A stretch of DNA of 64,000 nt from Acidimicrobiaceae bacterium (GCA_009845995.1 VXYK01000011.1:1-64000), one strand, 5' to 3'; counted from the first letter of the stretch, positions 8,832-19,120 are shown. Notes: generated by a model not told the origin, from the sequence alone. Made by a program: numbers and translations.

Positions 8832-11564
8832 TTACAGCGTAGCCCTCGCCGCTGTTCGGCCATGACACATCTTGAACTTCTTGCCGCTGCCACACGGACA
8901 GGGCTCATTGCGGCCGACCTTTTCGAGGTCGCTTTTGACCACAGGCGTCCGTGAAGGAGCTTGGTTCGGTTTCACGAGGGGCGCAGCCGCGGACGGGATC
9001 TCAGCGGTGGGAGTACCAGCGGCAGCGGCCTGCTTCTGCTCAGTCACACCGACGAGCTGTTGCCCATCGGATTCTTCCGATACCTGCTCCTCGGTCTCGG
9101 TGGCCATCTGCACATGCATGACGTACCTGACGAAATCAACTGAGATGCCCGTCATCATTTTGGCGAACATCTCGAAGCCTTCACGCTGCCACTCCATTGC
9201 CGGGTCTTTTTGACCCATGGCACGCAGGTGGATGCCTTCCCGCAACAAGTCCATCTCTGAGAGATGCTGACGCCAACGCTGGTCGATGACCAGAAGCATC
9301 ACTTGCCTCTCGACTTGCCGAAGAACCTCTGCTGTGAGCTCTGATTCCCGAGCTTCGTAGATCTCAATGGCATCGTCGTAGACCAGTTCGAACAGTTCAT
9401 TGACGTCGCGAACGCTGCTGAGGGACAACTTGGAGATCTTGGTCGGCCACAGCGTGGAGATTTCGGTGATCAGCCCTTCGAGATCCCACTCCTCGAAGAG
9501 TTCGGATTCGCAGTAGGTGTCAACCACGCCCTCGACGGCCAGTTGAATGTACTCGAGCGCCTCGGTGTGAAGGTCAGCACCGTCAAGGATTTGCGAACGG
9601 CGTTTGTAGATCACCTTGCGTTGCTCGTTCATCACCTCGTCGTATTTGAGAACGTTCTTGCGCGTTTCGGCGTTGCGCTGCTCCACGGTGTTCTGGGCGC
9701 GCTCGATGGCTTTGGTAACCATGTTCGCTTCGATCGGCTGGTCCTCTGGAAGAGCACGATCCATAACCCAGTTCATTGCACCCGTGGCGAACAGACGCAT
9801 CAGATCGTCTTCAAGCGACAGGTAGAAACGGCTCTGGCCCGGATCCCCTTGGCGACCCGAACGACCTCGAAGCTGATTGTCAATGCGACGGCTCTCATGT
9901 CTCTCAGTGCCGAGCACGTAGAGCCCACCTAGATCGATGACCTCTTGACGTTCACGTTCGGTCTTCTCGGTATGGACCGCGAGGCGCTGGGCGTAGAAAG
10001 TCTGACCCTCCTCGGTTTCGAGGTCGTAGCCCTTGGCCCTCGTGTCACGGTCGGCGAGTCCCTCGGGGTTGCCACCCAATAGCACATCGACGCCACGACC
10101 AGCCATGTTCGTGGCAACCGTGATCGCGCCCAGCCGCCCAGCCTGGGCAACGATTTCAGCCTCCCGATCATGTTGCTTGGCGTTGAGCACCTCATGGGGT
10201 ATCCCACGCTTGGACAACTCGCGGGAGAGCTTCTCGGACTTCTCGACCGAGATCGTGCCGACCAGCACAGGCTGTCCCGACTCATAACGAGCAGCCAGAT
10301 CTTCCACGCAGGCCGAGAACTTGCCGTCTTCGCTCTTGTAGATCAAGTCGGCCTCATCGTCTCGGGCGATCGGACGATGAGTGGGAATCGGAACCACCTG
10401 CAACCCGTAGGTGCCAACGAACTCCGCTGCCTCCGTCTGAGCGGTACCGGTCATCCCCGCGAGGCGTTCGTACAACCTGTAATAGTTCTGAAGCGTGATC
10501 GTGGCGAGGGTTTGATTCTCCTCTTTGATCGCAACCCCTTCTTTCGCCTCGACTGCCTGATGCAGGCCGTCGGACCAGCGGCGCCCGTCGAGGATCCTGC
10601 CGGTGAACTCGTCGACGATCTTCACCGCGCCCCTCTCGACGATGTACTCCTTGTCCCTCTTGTAAAGCTCTTTGGCCCGCAGCGCCGCCTGGAGCTGATG
10701 CACCAGGTTGGCCGATACCTGGTCGTAGAGATTGTCGATCCCAAGAGCCCTCTCGACAGAATGAACCCCCTCTTCGAGAGGGGCGACCGTGCGCTTCTCC
10801 TCGTCCACCTCGTAGTGGAGATCACGCCGCAAACCTCGCGCGATCGCGGCGAACTTGGTGTAGAGCTTGGCGGCATCAGCCACACGACCGGAGATGATGA
10901 GCGGGGTGCGAGCCTCGTCGATCAGAATCGAGTCGATCTCGTCGACGATGCAATAGTGATGACCCCGCTGAACCTGGCGAGCGCGGCTCGTGGCCATATT
11001 GTCACGCAGATAATCGAAGCCGAACTCATTGTTGGTTCCGTAGGTGACATCTGCTGCGTATTGGGTCCTTTTGAAATCAGAGTCGCGGTTGCCGGGGACG
11101 ATCAGCCCGACTTCGAGTCCCAACCAACGATAAATCTGCCCCATCCATTCCGAGTCGCGGCGGGCCAGATAATCGTTGACCGTGACAATGTGAACGCCCT
11201 GGCCCGTCAACCCGTTCAGATAGATGGGAAGCGTCGATGTGAGGGTCTTCCCCTCTCCTGTCTTCATTTCCGCAACCCCGCCGAGATGCAAGGCCGCGCC
11301 GCCTACGAGTTGCACGTCGTAGTGCCGCTGGCCCAACACCCGTCGCGCCGCCTCGCGCACCACTGCAAAGGCTTCGATCAACAGGTCATTAGGACTCTCG
11401 CCGTTGTCCAGCCTGGTTCGAAACTCCGCTGTCTTGGCTTTCAGCGCGTCGTCGGACAACACCTCCGTGGAGGGTTCCAGGGCGTTGATGTCCGGTACGA
11501 GGGCCTCAAGGGCCTTGAGTTTGCGGCCCTCGCCGCTGCGAAGAACCCGCTTGAAAACGCTCAT
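8832..11564 (-). CDS. secA: Preprotein translocase ATPase SecA
   Basis: Motor of the Sec translocase, pushing unfolded preproteins through SecYEG. The 910 residues include Walker A GEGKT (103-107), the DEAD-like [28 protein letters not shown] in the second helicase lobe, and the C-terminal zinc tail with Cys889, Cys891, Cys900 and His901. The zinc tail is the SecB/phospholipid-binding end. A variable linker of about 50 residues rich in Ala, Pro and Gln precedes the tail. It sits between hpf (65 bp upstream) and prfB, a common actinobacterial order. By length and tail it is the housekeeping SecA1 type. Confidence 0.98.
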   Translation of the reverse strand: MSVFKRVLRSGEGRKLKALEALVPDINALEPSTEVLSDDALKAKTAEFRTRLDNGESPNDLLIEAFAVVREAARRVLGQRHYDVQLVGGAALHLGGVAEMKTGEGKTLTSTLPIYLNGLTGQGVHIVTVNDYLARRDSEWMGQIYRWLGLEVGLIVPGNRDSDFKRTQYAADVTYGTNNEFGFDYLRDNMATSRARQVQRGHHYCIVDEIDSILIDEARTPLIISGRVADAAKLYTKFAAIARGLRRDLHYEVDEEKRTVAPLEEGVHSVERALGIDNLYDQVSANLVHQLQAALRAKELYKRDKEYIVERGAVKIVDEFTGRILDGRRWSDGLHQAVEAKEGVAIKEENQTLATITLQNYYRLYERLAGMTGTAQTEAAEFVGTYGLQVVPIPTHRPIARDDEADLIYKSEDGKFSACVEDLAARYESGQPVLVGTISVEKSEKLSRELSKRGIPHEVLNAKQHDREAEIVAQAGRLGAITVATNMAGRGVDVLLGGNPEGLADRDTRAKGYDLETEEGQTFYAQRLAVHTEKTERERQEVIDLGGLYVLGTERHESRRIDNQLRGRSGRQGDPGQSRFYLSLEDDLMRLFATGAMNWVMDRALPEDQPIEANMVTKAIERAQNTVEQRNAETRKNVLKYDEVMNEQRKVIYKRRSQILDGADLHTEALEYIQLAVEGVVDTYCESELFEEWDLEGLITEISTLWPTKISKLSLSSVRDVNELFELVYDDAIEIYEARESELTAEVLRQVERQVMLLVIDQRWRQHLSEMDLLREGIHLRAMGQKDPAMEWQREGFEMFAKMMTGISVDFVRYVMHVQMATETEEQVSEESDGQQLVGVTEQKQAAAAGTPTAEIPSAAAPLVKPNQAPSRTPVVKSDLEKVGRNEPCPCGSGKKFKMCHGRTAARATL

Positions 11565-11629
11565 AGCTATCCAAGACTCTACCGAGGACTAGTCCCACAA
11601 TTGGGACAGAGTCACGAGACTTGCGGCTG

Positions 11630-12214
11630 CTATCCGGCTTCGTCAATCAAGCCGACATCGCCGTCATCGCGGCGGTAGACCACTGCGCTGCGCGCGGTTT
11701 CCTTGTTGATGAAGAAAAAGAAACCGTGGTCCATGTTTTCCATCTTCTCCACGGCTTCATCAGGGGTCAACGGACCGAGATGGAATCGTTTTGTCTTGAC
11801 GATCTGGGGAATCCGCTCCTCTTCAACATCTAGGGCCGCCATCTGATCGACAAGGGCGACATTGCTGAGTTGCGTATCAACACCCGAGCGGATGGTTGCT
11901 CCAGTTCCATGATGCCGACGGTGGAGTTTCGTTCGAAGCTTGCGGATCTGCCGCAGCAGCTTGTCTTCGGCAAGGTCAATGGCCGTGAAGGGATCAGGAG
12001 CCCGCACCTTGCAACGCAAGTGATGGCCTCGACCTTTCAAGACAATCTCGCAGAACTCCTTGTCTGCGATCCGAGGATTTCGAGCTTCGTCGAAATGAAC
12101 GGTCGCATAGTCGAGCGCGTCAAGGTACCGATCTAGCTGGCCGATCTTCTCGTGGATCACCTCCTCCAGTCGCGGCGTGACATTTACATGCCGAGCGCTG
12201 ATGGAGACGTCCAT
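11630..12214 (-). CDS. hpf: Ribosome hibernation promoting factor, long form
   Basis: Long HPF (194 aa) binds the 30S subunit and dimerises ribosomes into inactive 100S particles in slow growth. The N-terminal S30AE domain (1-105) starts MDVSISARHVNVTPRLEEVI. A basic linker with HRRHH follows, then the C-terminal dimerisation domain (about 135-194) with LGPLTPDEAVEKMENMDHGF. The ATG at 12214 has a near-perfect AGGAGG five bases away. It is upstream of secA on the same strand, as in mycobacteria. Confidence 0.95.
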   Translation of the reverse strand: MDVSISARHVNVTPRLEEVIHEKIGQLDRYLDALDYATVHFDEARNPRIADKEFCEIVLKGRGHHLRCKVRAPDPFTAIDLAEDKLLRQIRKLRTKLHRRHHGTGATIRSGVDTQLSNVALVDQMAALDVEEERIPQIVKTKRFHLGPLTPDEAVEKMENMDHGFFFFINKETARSAVVYRRDDGDVGLIDEAG

Positions 12215-12218
12215 GCCC

Positions 12219-12226
12219 TACCTCCT
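12219..12226 (-). promoter_or_regulatory. Strong Shine-Dalgarno of hpf
   Basis: Reading the minus strand, TCAGGAGGTAGGGC stands directly before the hpf ATG at 12214. AGGAGG (12221-12226) is the full anti-16S complement with normal spacing, stronger than most starts in this window, and it fixes the hpf start. Confidence 0.75.
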
Positions 12227-12390
12227 GATTGTGGTGTGCCCCGATAGTAGATCGACGGAGCACCTCTGTTGCAAGCCGATGTTAGGAGACCAGAGCAAAA
12301 AGTGGGCGACATGCTGGCGGAATATTTTCCGGACAAGTTCTTGGAGAAGTTCGGGAAAAGTCAGTTCGGAGAGTGTTCACGGTCCAGCGC

Positions 12391-12885
12391 TCACAGTGCT
12401 AGGGCCCGCGTGGCCACCAGGCCGTACACCGTGCCTGCTCCCCTTGATCGAAGCAGCGCCGCAGCACACCGCAGAGTCGCGCCCGTCGTCGAGACATCGT
12501 CAACTACCAAAACTGTCGGGCTCGAACGCAAGGCCGGCCCACAAGACTCGAGTGAAGGCCCCGCGACTCGACCATCGCGATCTCGACCGGTCTGAGGATC
12601 GTCGTCGGATCTCCGCAGCAACCGCCTGATGCGAACCCTCCGACGACGGGCCAGCGCACGGGCAAGCAACTCTCCTTGATCAAACCCTCGCTGCCGACGA
12701 CGCGAAGGGGAGGCCGGGACCCATGTCACGAGGTCCACCTCTGGGGACACCTCCGCCATCGCCTGGGCCAATTCGGAAACCGCAGCAGTAGCCCTGCCGT
12801 ACTTCAACCTGCACACCAGCTCAGCGGCGCGGCCTTCATGTGGCCACACCGAAATCAGCTCATGCAACGAATCGTCGACTGACAT
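12391..12885 (-). CDS. ComF-like phosphoribosyltransferase-fold protein
   Basis: A 164-residue protein ending in a type I phosphoribosyltransferase domain. The PRPP-binding loop VLVVDDVSTTGATL is at 125-138, and VPASPSRRRQRGFDQGELLARAL is the usual ComF segment. ComF proteins take part in DNA uptake in competent species, but in most Actinomycetota the role is unknown. The N-terminal zinc-finger Cys pairs of longer ComF proteins are missing. It lies 176 bp upstream of hpf on the same strand. A comF-like gene beside hpf/secA is a familiar actinobacterial arrangement. Confidence 0.85.
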   Translation of the reverse strand: MSVDDSLHELISVWPHEGRAAELVCRLKYGRATAAVSELAQAMAEVSPEVDLVTWVPASPSRRRQRGFDQGELLARALARRRRVRIRRLLRRSDDDPQTGRDRDGRVAGPSLESCGPALRSSPTVLVVDDVSTTGATLRCAAALLRSRGAGTVYGLVATRALAL

Positions 12886-12925
12886 AGGCGCACCCTAAGC
12901 ACACCCTGTGACGTTGCGTTGCTAT

Positions 12926-13129
12926 CGCCGGGCGTAGCCGGAGCCGCGCAAAACGTTGCCTACGCCGGGCGTAGCCGGAGCCGCGCAAAACGTTGCCTAC
13001 GCCGGGCGTAGCCGGAGCCGCGCAAAACGTTGCCTACGCCGGGCGCAGCCGGAGCCGCGCAAAACGTTGCCTACGCCGGGCGTAGCCGGAGCCGCGGTGG
13101 CGTTGCTTGCGCCGGGCGCAGCCGGTGCC
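12926..13129. repeat. Tandem array of repeat family A (six copies, 37-bp period)
   Basis: A 20-bp core, cgccgggcgtagccggagcc, begins at 12926, 12963, 13000, 13037, 13074 and 13110. The first five steps are 37, 37, 37 and 37 bp and the last is 36 bp. Copies are separated by a 17-bp spacer, gcgcaaaacgttgccta, itself nearly identical between copies. Copies 4 and 6 have c for t in gcgtagcc, and copy 6 also has ggtgcc. The array fills the gap between the comF-like gene and the end of the epimerase gene and stops 2 bp before the epimerase stop codon. Identical spacers exclude a CRISPR array. The same core occurs at 55024-55097 and 63602-63765. Confidence 0.95.
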
Positions 13130-13131
13130 GG

Positions 13132-14154
13132 TCAGTCGCCGGCGAGAAAACCTACTTTCTCACCCTTCAAACGACCGGACTCATACATCCAACGAGCCAT
13201 GTCGCGAAAGGTCTCCTCCACCGGACGGAACTTCACGCCGGTGGCCGCTTCTGTCGCCGAATCATCCCCCGGTTTGCAATTGAACAGATAGTCGTAACCA
13301 TCACTGGTCATCACTATGTCCTTGTCGAAGCGCCTGGTGATATCGCCGAGTCGCCCCCAGGTCCACATGAACCAACGCGGCGTCGGAAAGGTCTTGATCT
13401 TGGCGCCAGTCGCCTCGGTGAGCGCCGCAACATGCTCTTTGGCATTCACATGGGTACCGAACGCCAGCAGCCGCTTGGGGCCCTGGCCCGAATTCAACGA
13501 AGCCGAGACGACCGCGGCCACATCGCGAACATCGACATAGTTGCCGCTCAGGCCCTTGGCGATCGGGAAACCCTTCTCGAACCACATGATCGCAGACGAC
13601 AAATTGATCGATTCTGTCCAGTCATCCGGACCGATGATTCCAGACGGGTACACGGTCACAACCGGCTCGCCGGAATCTTGAAGACTGCGTGCGTAGCGTT
13701 CACAAGCCGCTTTGCTGCGGCCATAAGCTTCGTCGTTGCCCATCACCGGATGATCTGCGGTCACCGGGTCGGTTTGGAAGGGGAACAGAGCAGCCGCCGA
13801 TGAGATATGCACAATCGGATCGCAGCCCGCTGCGACCGCAGCCCCGAGAACGTTCTTCGCACCGGCGAGATTGGTTTCGTCCATTGCTTTCGCCTGCGCC
13901 GGATCGGTCGCCACGATTGCCGCACAGTGCACCACTGCCTCACAGTCCTGCACCGCGTGAGTCACAGAATCGGCGTCAGTGATATCACCTTTCACGACAT
14001 CAAGAACCGAGGTGTCAACAGCCAGCTCGTCCATCAAGGGATCAACCTTCGCCGGAGTTCGAACCAAGATTCGCAGATCGTGACCATCAGACACCAGACG
14101 TCGGGTCACGACGCTTCCCAAGTAACCCGTCGCTCCCGTCACCAGAACCTTCAT
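13132..14154 (-). CDS. NAD(P)-dependent epimerase/dehydratase-family protein (extended SDR)
   Basis: An extended short-chain dehydrogenase of 340 residues. It has the nucleotide motif TGATGYLG near 6-13, a Ser-Ser segment IVHISSAAAL and a YGRSK active-site motif near 155. The closest general type is the dihydroflavonol reductase/3-beta-hydroxysteroid dehydrogenase-like group. The substrate is unknown. It follows an SDR gene with a 4-bp ATGA overlap, and an F420-type oxidoreductase lies upstream, suggesting a three-enzyme redox pathway. The stop codon is 2 bp from repeat family A. Confidence 0.85.
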   Translation of the reverse strand: MKVLVTGATGYLGSVVTRRLVSDGHDLRILVRTPAKVDPLMDELAVDTSVLDVVKGDITDADSVTHAVQDCEAVVHCAAIVATDPAQAKAMDETNLAGAKNVLGAAVAAGCDPIVHISSAAALFPFQTDPVTADHPVMGNDEAYGRSKAACERYARSLQDSGEPVVTVYPSGIIGPDDWTESINLSSAIMWFEKGFPIAKGLSGNYVDVRDVAAVVSASLNSGQGPKRLLAFGTHVNAKEHVAALTEATGAKIKTFPTPRWFMWTWGRLGDITRRFDKDIVMTSDGYDYLFNCKPGDDSATEAATGVKFRPVEETFRDMARWMYESGRLKGEKVGFLAGD

Positions 14155-15047
14155 GAGTCTCCTTCGAGCATCAGCTCCACAAGATGCGAACGCTTCCGCG
14201 GCGTTGCCTTCCGTTCAATATCGGCGTGGCGCTCTCGGATCATACCGTCTGCCAGATCATCGGTAAAAAGCCAGAACTGGTTCGCCCGGATCGCGGCAAC
14301 GACCTGCTCCGCGACTTTGGCGGGATCCATCTGCGCCGCATACAGATCCGCGATCGCAGAACCGGCGTCTCCCAGTTGCGTGCCATCCAGACTGTCCCCC
14401 ACATCCGAACCTAGGTCTGGGCCCGGGTCGAGGTATCGCTCCTGACGGTTCCTTTCGCTGTTGATGATGTTGGTCGCAACGAACCCGGGGCACAGACAGG
14501 TCACACCAACACCGGTGTCACCCTCAAGCATTTCCTGCTGCAGCGTCTCGCTGAAAGCGATTACGGCGTGTTTGCTGGCGTTGTAGGCGCCCATGCCCGT
14601 GGACGTCAGGTGGCCCGCAATCGAGGCGGTGTTGATCACATGGCCCGACCCTCGCTCGATCATCGCAGGCAGAAAGGCTTTTACACCATGGATGACGCCC
14701 CAGAGATTGACTGCCAGCGTCCACTCCCAAGCCTTCAGGTCAAGCGCCGAGATCGAACCGCCACCAGCAACGCCGGCATTGTTCATCACCACATCCGCCG
14801 GCCCGAAAACCGACTCACACCGCGCTCTCAACCGGTCCACCGATTCCCAGTCCGAAACGTCGCAGACCACACCTGACGCAACACCACCAGCCATCTCAAT
14901 CTCGGCAACGGTGGAATCAAGCGGTGGTTGCTCAATATCGGCAACCACCACCTTCATCGACTCAGCCGCCAGCGCCAGCGCCACAGCCTTGCCGATACCA
15001 CTGGCCCCGCCCGTGACCACCGCGACCTTTCCGTTCAACTCATCCAT
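14151..15047 (-). CDS. Short-chain dehydrogenase/reductase (298 aa)
   Basis: A classical SDR oxidoreductase. It has the cofactor motif TGGASGIG (12-19), NNAG (89-92) and the catalytic triad Ser142, Tyr155 and Lys159 in GAYNASK. Asp37 after the second strand (VADIEQ) suggests NAD(H) preference. The C-terminus is about 50 residues longer than a minimal SDR. It overlaps the epimerase-like gene by 4 bp and starts 9 bp after the luciferase-like oxidoreductase stop, so the three are probably one operon. The substrate is unknown. Confidence 0.9.
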   Translation of the reverse strand: MDELNGKVAVVTGGASGIGKAVALALAAESMKVVVADIEQPPLDSTVAEIEMAGGVASGVVCDVSDWESVDRLRARCESVFGPADVVMNNAGVAGGGSISALDLKAWEWTLAVNLWGVIHGVKAFLPAMIERGSGHVINTASIAGHLTSTGMGAYNASKHAVIAFSETLQQEMLEGDTGVGVTCLCPGFVATNIINSERNRQERYLDPGPDLGSDVGDSLDGTQLGDAGSAIADLYAAQMDPAKVAEQVVAAIRANQFWLFTDDLADGMIRERHADIERKATPRKRSHLVELMLEGDS

Positions 15048-15056
15048 GATTCATGC

Positions 15057-15950
15057 TCACTTTCGGGTGGAAGCCTTCGGGGTCGGAGCGAGCGCAGCCA
15101 AGACCGCTTCATCGACGGCACCCTGACCTGAACTGGGGTGAAGCGGATGAACACAAACGTGCGAAGCTCCCGCCTCAGCGTGTTCGGTGAGACGAGTCTC
15201 GATGGCCGCAACGTCGCCCCAAGCCACCAAACCGTCAACAAGCTTGGAGCTGAGACCGTCGATGTCTTCTTCGGAGAACCCCATCTTCAACCAGGCATTG
15301 CGGTATCCCGGTGCCCGGGAATAGAACTTCAGAACTTTTGCGCCAGTCTCACGAGCCACGGACGGGTCGCTGGTGAGCATCACCTTCTGCTCCACATAGA
15401 GCCCCGATTCAGGACCGATAATTCCACGGGCCCAGGCGGTGTGTTCCGGCGTGGTGTTGTAGGGATGCGCGCCGGCACAGCGCTGGGCTGCAAGTTCAAG
15501 CATCTTCGGGCCGAGCGCCGCGAGCACCCGAGGCACCTCGTGTGGCGGGCTCACGGAGGTATACAGAGCTGAGTCCATGGCATCGAGGTAGTCGCTCATG
15601 AACGACAGGGGTTTGCCGTACTCGATTCCGCGAACCCGCTGCACAATCGCCGGACTCGAAACCCCCAGTCCCAAGATCATGCGACCGCCGGTCTGTTCGG
15701 CCACGGTGTTGGCCCCCTGGAGCATCACCCCTGGATGCCGGTTGTAGACATTGGCGATTCCGGAGGCCAGGTTCAGAGACGAAGTCGCCGCACCGATCGC
15801 GGCCAGCTGAGCAAACGGGTCGCGTCCGAAAGTCTCCCCCACCCAGAGCGTCGAGTAACCCAGTTCTTCGACCCGCCGACCGAAGTCAGCTACTTGTGAA
15901 CCCGTCAGCCCCTCCGGGGCGAACCAAACACCTCTGTCACATGAAGTCAT
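15057..15950 (-). CDS. LLM-class F420-dependent oxidoreductase
   Basis: A luciferase-like monooxygenase-fold protein (297 aa) of the type using coenzyme F420. Landmarks are EELGYSTLWVGETFGRDPF near the N-terminus, RHPGVMLQGANTVAEQTGGR, and LGLGVSSPAIVQ. This combination is typical of actinobacterial probable F420-dependent oxidoreductases. It opens an apparent operon with two SDR-type genes. The window also encodes two F420 biosynthesis enzymes (36640-38291), consistent with cofactor supply. Reaction and substrate cannot be told. Confidence 0.88.
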   Translation of the reverse strand: MTSCDRGVWFAPEGLTGSQVADFGRRVEELGYSTLWVGETFGRDPFAQLAAIGAATSSLNLASGIANVYNRHPGVMLQGANTVAEQTGGRMILGLGVSSPAIVQRVRGIEYGKPLSFMSDYLDAMDSALYTSVSPPHEVPRVLAALGPKMLELAAQRCAGAHPYNTTPEHTAWARGIIGPESGLYVEQKVMLTSDPSVARETGAKVLKFYSRAPGYRNAWLKMGFSEEDIDGLSSKLVDGLVAWGDVAAIETRLTEHAEAGASHVCVHPLHPSSGQGAVDEAVLAALAPTPKASTRK

Positions 15951-15999
15951 CCGGCGAATCTACTGCGCTGCGCGTACGCAAACAGAATCGACTGTTCGA

Positions 16000-17442
16000 C
16001 TAGTAGCGGTAGTGATCGGGCTTGTAGGGGCCGCCTACGGGCACTCCCAGATAGTCAGCTTGGTCCTGGCTCATCGTCGTCAGCTTCACACCCAGTGCAT
16101 CGAGATGGAGTCGGGCCACCTCTTCATCGAGCGTCCTCGGCAACACATGCACGCCCAGCTCAATCGTGTCAGCGTTGGCATGCAATTCCAGCTGAGCCAG
16201 CACCTGATTGGTGAACGAGCAACTCATCACGAAGCTCGGATGGCCGGTGGCATTGCCCAGGTTCAAGAGCCGACCCTCGCTCAACACGATGACCGAATGT
16301 CCGTCAGGGAACAGGTACTCGTCGACCTGCGGTTTGATGTTGATCTTGCGCACGTCGGACATCCTTTTCAACCCGGCGATGTCGATCTCGTTGTCGAAGT
16401 GTCCAATGTTGCCGACGATGGCCTGATGTTTCATTCTCGCCATATGGCCGGCCAAGATGATGTCCTTGTTGCCGGTCGCCGAGATGAAGATGTCGCCTTT
16501 GTCGATCACAGCTTCAAGGGTGTTGACTTCGTAACCGGACATGGCGGCCTGCAAAGCGCAGATGGGGTCGACTTCGGTGACGATCACCCGCGCGCCCTGG
16601 CCGGCGAGTGACTCCGCGCATCCCTTGCCCACGTCACCGAAACCGCAAACGACCGCAACCTTGCCGCCGATCATCACGTCGGTGGCTCGGTTGATGCCGT
16701 CGACCAAGCTGTGGCGCACGCCGTAGAGATTGTCGAACTTGGATTTCGTGACCGAGTCGTTGACGTTGATCGCCGGGAAGAGCAGTTCACCCCTTTCCAA
16801 CATCTGGTAGAGCCGGTTGACACCGGTTGTCGTCTCTTCGGAAACACCGCGGATCTGAGGTGCGATTCGGGAGAAGAATCGCGGGTCGCGTGCGGCAATG
16901 TCACGAAGGCGATCCAAGAAAACCTTCCATTCCTCGGAGTCGTCTTCGGATGCATCCGGAATCGCACCGGCGTTCTCGAACTCCAAACCCTTGTGAACCA
17001 GCATGGTCGCATCGCCGCCGTCATCGAGAATCAGGTTTGGGCCTTCACCGTCGGGCCAGACGAACAGCTGCTCAGTCGCCCACCAATACTCTTCGAGGGT
17101 TTCACCCTTCCAAGCAAAAACGGGAGTGCCGCGGCAATCGTCCACAGTGCCGTCAGGGCCCACGGCAACAGCAGCGGCAGCATGATCCTGGGTTGAGAAG
17201 ATGTTGCAGCTCACCCAGCGCACCTCTGCTCCCAAAGCAGTGAGAGTCTCAATGAGCACCGCTGTCTGCACGGTCATGTGCAATGAACCAGCGATACGGG
17301 CTCCCGCCAGCGGGGCTTCGTCTGTGTACTTTCCTCGCAGGGCCATAAGACCCGGCATCTCGTGCTCAGCCAAACGAATCTCTTTGCGGCCGAACTCTGC
17401 TAAATCCAGATCCGCGACCTTGTAGTCAGGGGTATGGGACAC
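16000..17442 (-). CDS. ahcY: Adenosylhomocysteinase
   Basis: Hydrolyses S-adenosylhomocysteine to adenosine and homocysteine, clearing the product of methyltransferases. The 480 residues include the NAD-binding [10 protein letters not shown], the substrate region [11 protein letters not shown] and the C-terminal PDHYRY that marks the family. The actinobacterial insertion of about 40 residues is present ([15 protein letters not shown]). The start is GTG 17442 with AGGAG about 9 bases away. I found no match to an SAH riboswitch in the 108-bp leader. manA lies upstream on the same strand. Confidence 0.97.
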   Translation of the reverse strand: MSHTPDYKVADLDLAEFGRKEIRLAEHEMPGLMALRGKYTDEAPLAGARIAGSLHMTVQTAVLIETLTALGAEVRWVSCNIFSTQDHAAAAVAVGPDGTVDDCRGTPVFAWKGETLEEYWWATEQLFVWPDGEGPNLILDDGGDATMLVHKGLEFENAGAIPDASEDDSEEWKVFLDRLRDIAARDPRFFSRIAPQIRGVSEETTTGVNRLYQMLERGELLFPAINVNDSVTKSKFDNLYGVRHSLVDGINRATDVMIGGKVAVVCGFGDVGKGCAESLAGQGARVIVTEVDPICALQAAMSGYEVNTLEAVIDKGDIFISATGNKDIILAGHMARMKHQAIVGNIGHFDNEIDIAGLKRMSDVRKINIKPQVDEYLFPDGHSVIVLSEGRLLNLGNATGHPSFVMSCSFTNQVLAQLELHANADTIELGVHVLPRTLDEEVARLHLDALGVKLTTMSQDQADYLGVPVGGPYKPDHYRY

Positions 17443-17487
17443 CGAACAACACTCCTAAGAAACGACAGGGGAAAAGACGGAAACGAG

Positions 17488-17527
17488 GCGGGCACGGGTC
17501 GACTGACACCATCTCTGCTGTGCCCGC
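17488..17527 (-). terminator. Hairpin between manA and ahcY (possible terminator or leader structure)
   Basis: The arms gcgggcac (17488-17495) and gtgcccgc (17520-17527) are perfectly complementary over 8 bp with a 24-base loop. They lie between the manA stop and the ahcY start. The downstream stretch (minus strand) is pyrimidine-rich, with TCTTTTCCCC, but lacks a clean T run. It could be a weak terminator for manA or a structure in the ahcY leader; the sequence does not decide. Confidence 0.35.
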
Positions 17528-17550
17528 GCCCCATCCTACGGGCCGAAATT

Positions 17551-18720
17551 CTAAGAAGGACCGAGACCTGCGCGGAACAGGGTTGCGGTGCCGTTCAACC
17601 CGGCGGGTCCGTCGCAGGCCGACATCCAGACGGCCGAGCCGCTGGGCAAGGCGTGTCGGGCGATTCGGCCTTCAAAATGCGCGTGGCCCGAGATGCACAG
17701 CAGGATCGCCGGTCCCGGTTCGATCTCGATTTCGCCGTTCAGATCAATCCTCTGGAGTGAGAACTCTGGGACAGCGCTTCGATACCGAACCACCCCGTCA
17801 ACCGCTGAGGGCCGCTGCACATCAACAGCCATCGGCGAGGTGTCGACAATGTCGAGCAGAGTTGCCACATCTACGTGCTTGGTCGTCAAACCGGCCCGCA
17901 CGACATTGTCGGAATTAGCCATGAGTTCCGCACCCGTTCCCCGAAGGTAAGCGTGCAGGTTGCCCGGCCCGAAGAAGATCGCCTCACCCGGTTGCAGCGT
18001 CACCAGGTTCAACAGCAGTGCGACCACCACCGCCGGGTCGTCGCGATACCGGCGGCCCAGTTCGACCACCATCTCCCGCTCAGCCGCGAACGGCAGCGAG
18101 GACTCACTCAGACAAGCCCATACCACCGACTCCACCAGATCCGCGGCGGACTCTCTGCTCTGTGACAGCAACCATTGCAGGAGACCGCGGACACCTTCAG
18201 GCGACGGCTCGGCGGTGAGTCGATCCCTGACCGGATCAAGAGCCTCAGTCGGGATCGTGGCTAGCAACTCAAGCGACTCTGACGGCTCACGGAAACCGCA
18301 AAGAGCGCTGAACTCGGTCAGAGCGCAGATCAACTCCGGTTTGTGCCGCCTATCACGAAAACAGCGATTCTCGCCATCGCGGTCGATACCCAGGGATTCT
18401 TCCCGCTCAAAACCCATGAGAGCCTGCACGGTCGACGGGTGCGTCTGCAAAGAGAGCGGGGCCCCCGCAGCCAACACCTTCAACAAAAAGGGAAGCGACC
18501 CGAATTCATCGGCGACCGCGGCACCGAGGGCTGCGACCGGGTCCGCCTCTATGTGTCTGTCGAGCGGAATGTTCGATTCGCACAACACGGCCGGCCCAGA
18601 AGGGTGAGTCCCGAACCACAGCTCCGCCACCGGCTCACCAGTGGCCCGCCTTCCCAACAACTCAGGGATCGCGGTGATCGAACCCCAGTCATAGTTCTTC
18701 GGTGCGCCATCGATCAGCAC
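17551..18720 (-). CDS. manA: Mannose-6-phosphate isomerase, class I
   Basis: Interconverts fructose-6-phosphate and mannose-6-phosphate, the entry to GDP-mannose. The zinc site is visible as Gln92 and His94 in LQTHPS, Glu129 in HKPEL, and the later histidine in FGPGNLHAYLRG. The start is GTG 18720, giving 389 residues, normal for the family. With manB (19121) and the guanylyltransferase (39321) it completes a GDP-mannose route in the window. The C-terminal domain ends with a cupin-like sheet. Confidence 0.95.
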   Translation of the reverse strand: MLIDGAPKNYDWGSITAIPELLGRRATGEPVAELWFGTHPSGPAVLCESNIPLDRHIEADPVAALGAAVADEFGSLPFLLKVLAAGAPLSLQTHPSTVQALMGFEREESLGIDRDGENRCFRDRRHKPELICALTEFSALCGFREPSESLELLATIPTEALDPVRDRLTAEPSPEGVRGLLQWLLSQSRESAADLVESVVWACLSESSLPFAAEREMVVELGRRYRDDPAVVVALLLNLVTLQPGEAIFFGPGNLHAYLRGTGAELMANSDNVVRAGLTTKHVDVATLLDIVDTSPMAVDVQRPSAVDGVVRYRSAVPEFSLQRIDLNGEIEIEPGPAILLCISGHAHFEGRIARHALPSGSAVWMSACDGPAGLNGTATLFRAGLGPS

Positions 18721-18842
18721 TACGCCGGCATGCCGATCAACTCGTCAGCCGACACCATCACGCGCCAATCGGGAACTGACCGCAGCCCTCGGCAACGACA
18801 GTGTACAGCCTCAAGCAATCCTGGAGAGGGCATGACCAGGCG

Positions 18843-19082
18843 TCAGTTCCCAGACGTTGAGGCGACACCGTCCGCTTCGGCCTTGGCCAGCAAGCGTGAA
18901 TGCTCCTCAGCGTCCACATCACTCGCCTCCTCGGGCAGCATCACTGGAATGTCACCCTCGTGAATGCGGTATTGCTTCTGAAGACGCGGGTTGTAGAGCG
19001 TTTGTTCGTCGGCGAAATAGAGCAGCGGGCCACGGTCGATCGGGCAGGCCAGAATCTTAAGGAGGCGAATGTCGAGGGTCAT
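18843..19082 (-). CDS. Trm112-like small zinc-type protein
   Basis: A 79-residue protein of the Trm112/UPF0434 family, beginning MTLDIRLLKILACPIDRGPL. Homologues act as small partners of methyltransferases or remain uncharacterised in bacteria. Only the first Cys of the usual zinc set (Cys13 in ILACPID) is kept; the second position reads DRGPLLY and not CxG, so zinc binding may be lost. It sits between manB (38 bp) and manA (122 bp) on the same strand, the order found in many Actinomycetota. Confidence 0.8.
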   Translation of the reverse strand: MTLDIRLLKILACPIDRGPLLYFADEQTLYNPRLQKQYRIHEGDIPVMLPEEASDVDAEEHSRLLAKAEADGVASTSGN

Positions 19083-19120
19083 GTGTCCCAGTCAACCAGA
19101 AACCGAGCCCTGACGGACGC

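Noticed and set aside
10170..11678. 502-residue open frame opposite secA
   Set aside because: It is antisense to a certain secA gene, with no family features; high-GC third positions create such frames.
12926..13129. CRISPR array
   Set aside because: The period is 36-37 bp, but the segments between the cores are almost identical and so cannot be spacers; no cas gene is near.
17443..17550. SAH riboswitch before ahcY
   Set aside because: The leader has only an 8-bp hairpin; I could not find the conserved SAH riboswitch core. A covariance search would decide.
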